From assembly GCA_958295525.1 (NCBI GenBank), contig OY282355.1:1423504-1487503 (forward strand): a DNA stretch of 64,000 bases, written 5' to 3'. Below are positions 25,427 through 32,534 of this stretch, in pieces. Source of the stretch: an uncultured Dehalococcoidia bacterium (GTDB lineage Bacteria > Chloroflexota > Dehalococcoidia > Lucifugimonadales > Australimonadaceae). Every line of letters begins with the position of its first letter. Positions within the stretch are counted from its first letter, which is position 1. The notes under the pieces were generated by a model that saw only the letters and a list, made by a program, of their open reading frames with translations, was not told the DNA's origin and did no database searches. Both the position numbers and the translations under genes were made by a program.

Positions 25427-26614
25427 CGCGCCCCCCGGGGCCGCGGGTCGCCCGCGCGACGCGGCGTAGAGCAGCGGCGTGAGCAGCGCCGCCCCAAACA
25501 TCAGCGCCCCCGCCGCCGTCACCGACGCGGCCAGGCTCGACGCCTCCGCGAGCGGCCCGAACACCAGCGGGCCCAGCATCTGCCCCGCCGCCCAATAGAT
25601 GCCCACCACCGCCATGAACACCCCGCGCTGCTCCGGCCTGCTCGCCGCCGCCGTAAGGCTCACATTGAGCACGCGCCCCGCGTTGAACGCGAGGCCAAGC
25701 GTGAACATCAGCGCGAGCGCCGCGGAGTACGCCCCGCCCCACGCCGCGGCGCCGATCAGCAGCAGCCCGTGCGTCCCCATCGTGAGCGCGTAGGTCGGCC
25801 GCTGCCCCGCCCGGCCCAGAAACCGCGCGAACGCGAACCCAGCGATGATCGCTCCTCCCGCGTGAACCGCCAGCAGCGAGCCGTAGGCGTCGTCGCCGAA
25901 TCCGCGCTCCTTGAACAGCGCCGCCCCCACCGACGTAAGCACGGAAATCTGCAGCGAGGTCGCCAGCGCCATCACGGCGGGAAGAATCGTCTCCCGCTTG
26001 CGGAACACGCCCGGAACCGGAGCGAGGATTTCCCGCAAGGTCAGCGCGGCCCTGCGCGGCAGTTGAGGCATCACGGCCACGACCCCCATCGCCGCAACGG
26101 AGACGCCCGCCGCGATCAGAAAGCCCTCCGCGTAGCCCAACTTGACCGCAATTACGCCGCCGCCCGCGTTCCCCGCCAGCCCGCCCACCGCCGCGAATCC
26201 GAAGAACCGGCCCACCAGCGCCGGCGTGCGCGACTCGTCTATCCGGCTCCCGTAAGACTGCGCCGACGTCCAGTAGATCGCGCGCGAGCCCCCGTACAGC
26301 GCCTGCGCGAGCAGCAGCGACCCCAGCGACGAGGAGAACGCGAGCGCGAGCGACCCCAGCGCAAGCGCGGCGAAACTCGCCTGAATCACCCACCGCTCGC
26401 CGATGCGGTCGGAGATGACGCCTCCGAACAGCCGCAGCGCGACCTGAAAGAGCCCCTGTCCGGCGATGATCACCCCGAGCCAGCCCGGGTGATACCCCAG
26501 CGAGATAATGTACAGCGGAACGAGGACGATAACGCCCCCCAGCACGATGCTGTACGCGGTCGTGTGAAAGTAAAGGCCGGTCTCGGCGGCGCGCGCCCGG
26601 GGCGAAGAAGCCAT
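25403..26614 (-). CDS. MFS transporter
   Basis: A 403-residue, 12-helix carrier. TM1 is YFHTTAYSIVLGGVIVLVPLY; the TM2-3 loop has GGVISDRIGER (G-x3-D-R), and the TM8-9 loop is degenerate. Start ATG 26614 follows TAGTAT by 8 nt and has no clear ribosome site, so it may be leaderless; the frame stays open upstream in Arg-rich sequence. Oddity: the last residues (GGAGFPPARE, then stop) are translated from a REP-like palindrome, so the natural C terminus was probably replaced when the repeat spread. The substrate is unknown. Confidence 0.85.
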   Translation of the reverse strand: MASSPRARAAETGLYFHTTAYSIVLGGVIVLVPLYIISLGYHPGWLGVIIAGQGLFQVALRLFGGVISDRIGERWVIQASFAALALGSLALAFSSSLGSLLLAQALYGGSRAIYWTSAQSYGSRIDESRTPALVGRFFGFAAVGGLAGNAGGGVIAVKLGYAEGFLIAAGVSVAAMGVVAVMPQLPRRAALTLREILAPVPGVFRKRETILPAVMALATSLQISVLTSVGAALFKERGFGDDAYGSLLAVHAGGAIIAGFAFARFLGRAGQRPTYALTMGTHGLLLIGAAAWGGAYSAALALMFTLGLAFNAGRVLNVSLTAAASRPEQRGVFMAVVGIYWAAGQMLGPLVFGPLAEASSLAASVTAAGALMFGAALLTPLLYAASRGRPAAPGGAGFPPARE

Positions 26615-26796
26615 CGCCCCGCATACTACCAGCGCCCCGCTCGTTCGGCGCGAGCCCTTGCGCAACCCGCCGCCTCGCCGAGGCGCCGCCGCCCGCCGTC
26701 GTCGCGGCGGCCTTGCGCTATGAGCGACCGGGTGAAATTGGCGCTCCGCGCCTGCCCCATCCCCGCCTCGCGGAATTGAACGGCGTGGGTTGCGCC

Positions 26797-27405
26797 TCAC
26801 CGCTCGCGGTTGACGTGGCGCGCGACGGATTGCGCGAGGGCGGCGACGCCGCGCTGGGCGCAGGTGATGACGTGCGGGCCGCGTATCGCCTGCGTCATCT
26901 TGTGGTCTATTTGCGTGGAGCCCCAGATCGCGACGACGTCCGCCCAGGCCACGTGGCTGTCCGACGTTCTGCGGCCCGGCCGGTCGTCTTTCGTGAGGAA
27001 GCGCAGTTCGCAACCTTGTCCGCAGAGGCTCTTCAACTCGTCACGGGAGTTGGGGGCGCCGCCGACCACGAGGAGTTTCGTTCGGTTGGCGCGTTGCATC
27101 GCGGCGAGCATCTCCTCGACCGCCGCGCGGTTGTCCTCGCCGCCGCAGCCGTCGCAATGCTCCGCCGCCGTCTCGACGACGGCGCGCCCGTCGCGTTGGG
27201 CCTTCTCGCGGCACGCGGGCTTATGGCAAGCGCGGACAAACGCGGCGCGGAGGGCGCTCTGCGCCGCCGCGATCTTGTTTTCGGCGATTCGCGTCTTGCC
27301 GGGGCGGGTCAGCCCCGCGCCGCAAAGCGCGGCGAATCCGCGTTCGGCGTTGGCGCCGCCCAGCCCGGCGCGGGCCAGCGCGTCTGCGATGGGAACATCT
27401 TGCAT
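26797..27405 (-). CDS. DUF2325-like protein with cysteine cluster
   Basis: 202 residues. The N-terminal half is helical and basic with a cysteine/histidine group CHKPACRE ... HCDGCGGE (about residues 60-92) that could bind zinc. The C-terminal half (about 112-195) has an alternating strand/helix layout with LLVVGGAPNSRDELKSL, then DSHVAWADVVAIWGSTQIDHKMT and HVITCAQRG, resembling DUF2325 (which begins with a VVGG strand and ends in a Ser/Thr-x-H region). The role of that family is unknown, though it is sometimes found with DNA-linked genes. ATG 27405 lies divergently 120 nt from the next gene. I am moderately sure of the family and do not assign a function. Confidence 0.6.
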   Translation of the reverse strand: MQDVPIADALARAGLGGANAERGFAALCGAGLTRPGKTRIAENKIAAAQSALRAAFVRACHKPACREKAQRDGRAVVETAAEHCDGCGGEDNRAAVEEMLAAMQRANRTKLLVVGGAPNSRDELKSLCGQGCELRFLTKDDRPGRRTSDSHVAWADVVAIWGSTQIDHKMTQAIRGPHVITCAQRGVAALAQSVARHVNRER

Positions 27406-27466
27406 AGCGCGTCTATGCTACCGCAGAGACAAAGCGCGCGGGAACGGCGGTCTTTCCAATGAGCGC

Positions 27467-27493
27467 TTGACATCCGCGCGGGAGCGCTACAAT
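27467..27493 (+). promoter_or_regulatory. Promoter of the Rieske oxygenase gene at 27525
   Basis: TTGACA (27467-27472) and TACAAT (27488-27493) are separated by 15 nt, shorter than the optimal 17, though both hexamers are near consensus. GCAGGGAGGACGAT then precedes the ATG at 27525, so this transcript has a short leader with a strong ribosome site. Confidence 0.6.
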
Positions 27494-27524
27494 CGCGGCA
27501 ACCGGCCCGCGCAGGGAGGACGAT

Positions 27525-28793
27525 ATGCTGAGCCAGCAGGAGAACGAACGCCTGACGCAGGTGAGCGCGGGGACGCCGATGGGCGAACTGATGCGCCGCT
27601 ACTGGCATCCCGTCGCCGCGACCGCCGAACTCGACGACCGCCCAACGAAAGCCGTCAAGATCCTCGGCGAGGACCTCGTCCTCTACAAGGACAAGTCGGG
27701 GACGCTCGGCCTCATCGAGCGCTTCTGCCCCCACCGCCGCGTGGATCTCTCCTACGGCATCCCCGAGGAGCACGGCCTGCGCTGTATGTACCACGGCTGG
27801 ATGATGGACGAGACCGGCCAGTGCATCGAGCAGCCCTTCGAGGAGACCGTCCATCCCGACGGGCGGTTCAAGGAGAAAGTGAAGATCGCGGGCTACCCCG
27901 TTCAGGAGATGGGCGGGCTGATCTTCGCGTACCTCGGCCCCGCGCCCACGCCGTTCCTTCCCGTGTGGGACCCGTTCCAATGGGACGACGCGGTTCACGA
28001 CGTAGGCATCACGACGCTGGATTGCAACTGGCTGCAGTGCATGGAGAACTCGCTCGACCCCGTGCATGTCGAGTGGCTGCACCGCTTCTACACGAACTAC
28101 CAGCAGGCGATCTCCCCCGACCTCATCGCCTCGATGCCCCCGCGCATTCCGCATCAGGAGATCGGGTTCGACGTGTTCGAGCACGGCGTCATCAAGCGGC
28201 GCGTGCTGGAGGGCTACACGAAAGAGCACGACGACTGGAAGATCGGCCACCCGATTCTGTTCCCGCAAATCCTCTATGTCGGCGGGTTCCAGTCCAAGAC
28301 GCTGCAGTACCGCGTGCCGATAGACGACGAGCACACGCTGCACTTCATCTACTACTCGTGGCGCGTCGCGCCCGGGCAGCCCGTGCCGCGGCAGGAGCGC
28401 ATCCCCTACAAGTACGTTCCGCACCGCGACGCCTCCGGCAGATACGACACGACCTTCACCGTCGATCAGGACAAGATGGCGTGGGAGACGCAAGGCCCGG
28501 TCGCCAAGCGCTATATGGAGCGGCTAGGCAAGTCCGACGTCGGCGTCATTCTCTACCGCAGGCTGCTGACCGAGCAGATGCAAATCGCCGCGGACGGCGG
28601 GGAGCCGATGAACGTCTTCCGCAGCCGGGAGGCGGCGGAGAACGTCGCCGTGCCCACCGAGCACATGGCGCTGGGGCGCGACCGCGTGCCGCGCGTGAAG
28701 TTCGTGCCGCTCGAGGCCGGAATCAGCGGCGCCGAAGACGACATCCGTTACGCTGTGGAATCCTGGTACGTCGGGGAGCCGGCGGCGGTGTAG
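27525..28793 (+). CDS. Rieske [2Fe-2S] ring-hydroxylating oxygenase alpha-type subunit
   Basis: 422 residues with Rieske ligands C68/H70 (FCPHRR) and C87/H90 (CMYHGW). The mononuclear iron site is D178-P-V-H181-x4-H186 in LDPVHVEWLHRFY. The C-terminal part (LMRRY-type N terminus, PRVKFVPLEAG near the end) resembles phthalate/vanillate-type demethylases and oxygenases of SAR202-like bacteria, but the substrate is not predictable. It has its own promoter and a GGGAGG ribosome site. It is a close paralog of the truncated gene at 1-471. The gene is monocistronic, converging on arfB. Confidence 0.94.
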   Translation: MLSQQENERLTQVSAGTPMGELMRRYWHPVAATAELDDRPTKAVKILGEDLVLYKDKSGTLGLIERFCPHRRVDLSYGIPEEHGLRCMYHGWMMDETGQCIEQPFEETVHPDGRFKEKVKIAGYPVQEMGGLIFAYLGPAPTPFLPVWDPFQWDDAVHDVGITTLDCNWLQCMENSLDPVHVEWLHRFYTNYQQAISPDLIASMPPRIPHQEIGFDVFEHGVIKRRVLEGYTKEHDDWKIGHPILFPQILYVGGFQSKTLQYRVPIDDEHTLHFIYYSWRVAPGQPVPRQERIPYKYVPHRDASGRYDTTFTVDQDKMAWETQGPVAKRYMERLGKSDVGVILYRRLLTEQMQIAADGGEPMNVFRSREAAENVAVPTEHMALGRDRVPRVKFVPLEAGISGAEDDIRYAVESWYVGEPAAV

Positions 28794-28844
28794 CCGCGCC
28801 AGGCGAGGCGGCGTAGGCGCTCCGCCCTGGGCCGAAAGAGCCGT

Positions 28845-28869
28845 GCCCGCCGAAACGGAGTCGGCGGGC
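28845..28869. terminator. Hairpin between convergent genes
   Basis: GCCCGCCG and CGGCGGGC form an 8-bp stem around a 9-nt loop, 50 nt after the Rieske stop and just before the arfB stop on the other strand. There is no T tract, so at best it is a weak or factor-assisted terminator. Confidence 0.35.
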
Positions 28870-28872
28870 GGC

Positions 28873-29304
28873 CTACTCTTCGTCCTCGTCGTCCGGCGCG
28901 AGCGAGCGCGCTTTCTTGGCGCCGCTTCTGCGCCGCTTCTCCTCCAAGCGCCGAGACTCCGCAGCCTCAGAGGGGCGCGTTGGGCGGCGCGGGGACGGAG
29001 GCTCGGCGGCGCGCCGCAGAAGGTTTGCGAGACGCTCCACGGCGTCGTCGCGGTTGCGCTCCTGGCTCCGGTAGCGCTGCGCCTTGATGACGAGCGTTCC
29101 GGACGGCGTGAGCCTGCGTCCGGCGACGCTCCGCAGCCGCCGTTTCACGTCGTCCGGCAGCGAGGGGGAGTTCGCGGCGTCGAAGTGGAGGTGCGCGGCG
29201 GTGGCGACGCGGTTCACGTTCTGGCCGCCGGGCCCGGCGGATGTTACGTAGCGGAACTCCAACTCGCGCTCGGCGAGGCTGATGGCGTCGGTTACGCGGA
29301 TCAT
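28873..29304 (-). CDS. arfB: Alternative ribosome-rescue factor / peptidyl-tRNA hydrolase ArfB (ICT1 type)
   Basis: A 143-residue release-factor-like hydrolase. The catalytic G26-G27-Q28 sits in SAGPGGQNVNRVATA, as in RF domain 3. The GTLVIKAQRYRSQERN segment follows, and the C terminus is a long Arg/Lys-rich tail (RRLEEKRRRSGAKKARS) that in ArfB inserts into the empty mRNA channel of stalled ribosomes. Unusually, it ends in an acidic stretch (DDEDEE). There are no anticodon-recognition domains, so it is not RF1/RF2. ATG 29304 is followed directly by the conserved fold. It frees peptidyl-tRNA from non-stop complexes. Confidence 0.92.
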   Translation of the reverse strand: MIRVTDAISLAERELEFRYVTSAGPGGQNVNRVATAAHLHFDAANSPSLPDDVKRRLRSVAGRRLTPSGTLVIKAQRYRSQERNRDDAVERLANLLRRAAEPPSPRRPTRPSEAAESRRLEEKRRRSGAKKARSLAPDDEDEE

Positions 29305-29345
29305 CGCTCAAGGATAGCGGAGAGAGGCGTTCTCCGTCTGCCTAC

Positions 29346-30830
29346 TCAGTCGTTCAACTCCCCGCGAACGGTCAGCGCGAACTCCTCTTCGGGGGAGCGG
29401 ACGAGGCGTTTGCGGCCAACAGCCGCGAACCAGGCCAGCCCGGCCGCGAACCAGACCGCGCAGCCGTAGACGCCCATGCGGTAATCCGCGTTCACGAAGA
29501 GGAAAATCAGAGTGACGAAGGCGATGACGCCCGCCGCCGCCGCGCCCGCCTTGCCGAACGGGCTGACGTAGGGGCGCTCCATCTTCGGGAAGCGGCTCCG
29601 CAGCCGGACGAAGGCGATCATTTGCATAACGTAGGCGATGACCGCGCCGAACACCGCCATATTTAGCAGCACGGCCACGACGGGAACGTCGCCGAACCAG
29701 TCGCCGCCGAACTCGATGAGGAGCGCGACGGCGTAGCCGATCGCGGCGCCCGTCACCAACGCCGCGTGGGGCGTCTTCGTCTTGGAGTGCGTGAGCGAGA
29801 GCCAGCGCGGGAAGTAGCCCGCCCGCGACAGCGCGTAGATGCGGCGTCCGTAGGCGTAGATGATCGTATGGAAACTTGCGGCCAAGCCGACGACCGCCAG
29901 CAGCGACAGAACGGACGCGCCGACGCCGCTTCCGAAGATCGTCCTGAACGCGAGGAAGATCGGCTCTTCGCTTTCTCCGACGACCGCCGCGCCGGGGGCG
30001 ATGCCCGCGTTGAGGAACAGCGTCAAGACCGAGGCGGCGATCAGCGTGAGGATGCCCCAGCGCAACGCTTTCGGCATATCCCGTTTCGGTTCGCGCGACT
30101 CTTCCGCCGCCAGCGGAACCTCTTCAATGGCGAGGTAGAACCAGATGGCGAACGGCAGCGCGTAGGCCACGCCGATCCAGCCAAAGGGGAGGAACCGCGA
30201 GGCGCCCTCTTCCGGCGCGATGTTCAACGCCATATCCCAGTCAAAGAGGGGAATCGCTCCGATCCAGAACACGGCTAGGATGCCGAGCGCGAGGAACGTA
30301 ATGACAACCGCCAGGCGGAACGCCGCCCGCGCTCCCATAACGTTGACTCCTACGAAAACGGCGTAGAACAGCAGCCACCACACCGGCGCGGGAACGTCGA
30401 GGCCGAACAGGTCGTTGATCGCATGGCCGGCGTAGGTCCCGATTGCGACTACGATGACCGCCGGGGTCAGCACGTACTCTATCGTCTCGGCCAGCCCGGT
30501 TACGAAGCCGCCCCACGGCCCCATCGCGGTTCGGGCGAAGGAGTACGCGCCGCCCGTGTGCGGCAAGGCGGGCGACATCTCCGCGATGGAGTAGGCTATG
30601 AAGAGGTACATCAGCGCGATGATGCCTGTCGCTATGAGCAGGCCGCCGAAGCCTCCGGCGGACAGGCCGAAGTTCCAGCCGAAGAAGTCGCCTGAGATAA
30701 CCGCGCCTACGCCCAGCGCCCACAGCGACCACGCTCCCGCGTAGCGGCGCAGTCCGCGTTTTTCGAAGTACGCGCCGTCAACGGCCTGATACTGAACCGA
30801 GCCGACTTTCGTTCCGTCCGCGCCGCTCAT
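29346..30830 (-). CDS. APC-family amino acid/ethanolamine-type permease
   Basis: A 494-residue, 12-TM transporter. The N-terminal consensus is SLWALGVGAVISGDFFGWNFGL, where APC permeases have their substrate-binding unwound TM1 (G-x-G). TM6 is FAIWFYLAIEEVPLAAEE, including the acidic segment seen in ethanolamine permeases. The order and length (about 490) fit the Eat/ethanolamine permease branch, but other amino acids are possible, and no ethanolamine ammonia-lyase genes are near. ATG 30830 has GCGGAGGCGG upstream; the frame upstream runs through REP sequence and is not coding. A gamma-glutamyltransferase relic lies 33 nt upstream. Confidence 0.88.
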   Translation of the reverse strand: MSGADGTKVGSVQYQAVDGAYFEKRGLRRYAGAWSLWALGVGAVISGDFFGWNFGLSAGGFGGLLIATGIIALMYLFIAYSIAEMSPALPHTGGAYSFARTAMGPWGGFVTGLAETIEYVLTPAVIVVAIGTYAGHAINDLFGLDVPAPVWWLLFYAVFVGVNVMGARAAFRLAVVITFLALGILAVFWIGAIPLFDWDMALNIAPEEGASRFLPFGWIGVAYALPFAIWFYLAIEEVPLAAEESREPKRDMPKALRWGILTLIAASVLTLFLNAGIAPGAAVVGESEEPIFLAFRTIFGSGVGASVLSLLAVVGLAASFHTIIYAYGRRIYALSRAGYFPRWLSLTHSKTKTPHAALVTGAAIGYAVALLIEFGGDWFGDVPVVAVLLNMAVFGAVIAYVMQMIAFVRLRSRFPKMERPYVSPFGKAGAAAAGVIAFVTLIFLFVNADYRMGVYGCAVWFAAGLAWFAAVGRKRLVRSPEEEFALTVRGELND

Positions 30831-30862
30831 TCCGCCTCCGCTCGAAAAGATTGAGCGCGATT

Positions 30863-30970
30863 CTACCACGCGCAAATTCCGCAAGCCGCGCCCGCCTGCG
30901 GCGACGCGGAGCCCACGAGGCCGCGCGTCGTGTAGACGGGGCTGTGCGACTTGCTGATCAGGGCGCTCAC
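30863..30970 (-). pseudogene. ggt: 5' fragment of a gamma-glutamyltransferase gene
   Basis: GTG 30970, preceded by GAGAGGTGAG, opens a 35-codon frame reading SKSHSPVYTTRGLVGSASPQ-AGAACG before a stop at 30863. The pattern S-x-SPV-x-TRG-x-V-x-S-x-P-A-A-G is the N-terminal signature of gamma-glutamyltranspeptidases as I know it; the remaining 500 or so residues are missing. It appears to be the relic of a deleted gene whose head was left beside the permease gene. The call rests on one short motif. Confidence 0.5.
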
Positions 30971-31034
30971 GGCGGCTCACCTCTCGGCGTTCGGATTCCG
31001 GCAAGCGGCATCTTATGCCTTGCGCCGCCGTTCG

Positions 31035-31535
31035 ACAACACGAGGAGGCGAGTCCCGCCTGCGCGGGGCGCTTCCAGTAGGTTCCCGCTTCGCGGGAATG
31101 ACGTGGCGGGGGAGGCTCCTGCCTGCGTGAGGCGCTTCCAGTAGGTTCCCCGCTTCGGGACAGGGGGCGGGATTCCCGCCTACGCGGGAATGACGGGGCA
31201 AAGGGGAGGCGGGATTCCCGCCTACGCGGGAATGACGGGGCAAAGGGGAGGCGGGATTCCCGCCTACGCGGGAATGACGGGGCAAAGGGGAGGCGGGATT
31301 CCCGCCTACGCGGGAATGACGGGGCAAAGGGGAGGCGGGAATCCCGCCTACGCGGGAATGACGATAAGGGGCCTAGTAGGTTCCCGCTTTCGCGGGAATG
31401 ACGGGGCAAGGGGCGGGACGATGCGCTGCGCGCCACGTCAGGGGCGAGATTCCCGCCTACGCGGGAATGACGGTAGGGGGCGGGAATGACGGGACATGGG
31501 GGCGAGATTCCCTCCTACGCGGGAATCTCGGACGC
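31035..31535. repeat. Large REP-like array
   Basis: At least nine palindromes (TTCCCGCNTACGCGGGAA type, some decayed such as 31077-31101 and 31376-31401) cover most of the gap between the permease gene and the alpha-E gene. The 744-bp gap 30831-31574 contains no gene apart from the ggt relic. The central part is a regular tandem array, listed separately. Confidence 0.9.
31169..31366. repeat. Five tandem 42-bp units, each holding one REP-like palindrome
   Basis: Units begin at 31169, 31211, 31253, 31295 and 31337. Each reads GGGATTCCCGCCTACGCGGG-AATGACGGGGCAAAGGGGAGGC with at most one or two differences (the last has GGGAATCCCG). The spacing is exactly 42 bp, so this arose by tandem duplication, unlike the scattered copies elsewhere. 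There are no unique spacers, so it is not CRISPR. Confidence 0.92.
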
Positions 31536-31574
31536 AAGGGCGGGAATGATGGGACATGGGGGCGGACGGCGGGG

Positions 31575-32528
31575 TTAGGCTGCGTAGGCGAAGTAGGCGG
31601 ACGCGAGCAGGCCGTGCAGTTCGAGCGACTGGTCGCTCGCGGCGCGCAGCAAGGCGAGGCGGTCGCCGCTGTCCGGCCAGTGATGCTTGACGAGCGCGCT
31701 GAGCCGTCCGGCGGCGCGGCGCGCCGCGGCGCCCGCGTCCGCGGCGGGGCCGGCGGCGAGCGCCTCGGTCTCCCCTTCGAGCGCGTCGAAGAGGCGGGCG
31801 AGCGAGCCGGGCAGCAGCGGGTCGGTTACGATGAGGTCGAGCGCGGCGCCGGGCTCGACGGCGACGCCGTAGCGCAACTGATAGGGCTCGAGCGCGTGCA
31901 GCGCTTTCAGCAGGCAGCCCCAATCCGTATCGGCGTCCGCCGTTCCGGCTTCCTCGTCGATCTCGGTCTGCGCCAGCAGCAGCGCGCAGGAGGACTGCGC
32001 CCGCTCCAGGGCGCGCCCGAGCGCGAGGAACCGCCAGCCCTCGTCGCGGTAAATCGTCGCGGAGGCCGCGCCTTCTATCGCGGCGACTTCGGCGGTCATT
32101 CCCGCGTAGAACTTCTCCGGCGACTCCGCCCAGATGTCGGGCTCGTCCATATCCCGGATACGGAGGTACGCGAGGTTCAGGCGCTGCCACACCTCGGCGC
32201 TGACGCAGTGGCGCATCTGGCGGGCGTTCTCGCGGCTCTGCGCGAAGCAGTTCCACACGGAGTCGGGGTTGGAGCGCTCGAACGTGAGGTCGCCCGCGAG
32301 CGTGTAGGAGTCGGCGAGCGTGAAGTCGTCGCTTTCGGCGTCGCCGAGGTCGCCGCCCGGGGGCTCGCGGCCGATGCTCGCGTAGAGCCTGCGCCATCCG
32401 GCGTGGATGTCGCGGGCGGGCCTGTCCACGAGCGCCTCCGCTTGGAGTTGCAGGAGGCGGCAGATGAACCCCGTCCGCTCCAAGTAGCGGCCCATCCAGT
32501 ACAAACCTTCCGCGCTGCGCGAGAGCAT
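31575..32528 (-). CDS. Alpha-E domain protein (DUF403)
   Basis: A 317-residue, nearly all-helical protein. It opens MLSRSAEGLYWMGRYLERT, the family hallmark, and has conserved SRENARQMRHCVSAEVWQ and a middle block GWRFLALGRALERAQ. The alpha-E family is found almost always beside a circularly permuted ATP-grasp enzyme and often a transglutaminase-like peptidase, in clusters proposed to make or modify peptides. The ATP-grasp gene lies 6 nt upstream, but no transglutaminase is present. It is the last gene of the seven-gene minus operon starting at 39469. The biochemical role is unknown. Confidence 0.9.
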   Translation of the reverse strand: MLSRSAEGLYWMGRYLERTGFICRLLQLQAEALVDRPARDIHAGWRRLYASIGREPPGGDLGDAESDDFTLADSYTLAGDLTFERSNPDSVWNCFAQSRENARQMRHCVSAEVWQRLNLAYLRIRDMDEPDIWAESPEKFYAGMTAEVAAIEGAASATIYRDEGWRFLALGRALERAQSSCALLLAQTEIDEEAGTADADTDWGCLLKALHALEPYQLRYGVAVEPGAALDLIVTDPLLPGSLARLFDALEGETEALAAGPAADAGAAARRAAGRLSALVKHHWPDSGDRLALLRAASDQSLELHGLLASAYFAYAA

Positions 32529-32534
32529 AGGCGC

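Noticed and set aside
30831..31436. N-terminal extension of the permease up to 31436
   Set aside because: The extension is translated REP palindromes; ATG 30830 has a good ribosome site and begins the conserved permease sequence.
31035..31535. CRISPR-like array
   Set aside because: Units are identical across the full 42-bp period, so there are no unique spacers, and no cas genes are near. It is a tandem duplication of a REP unit.
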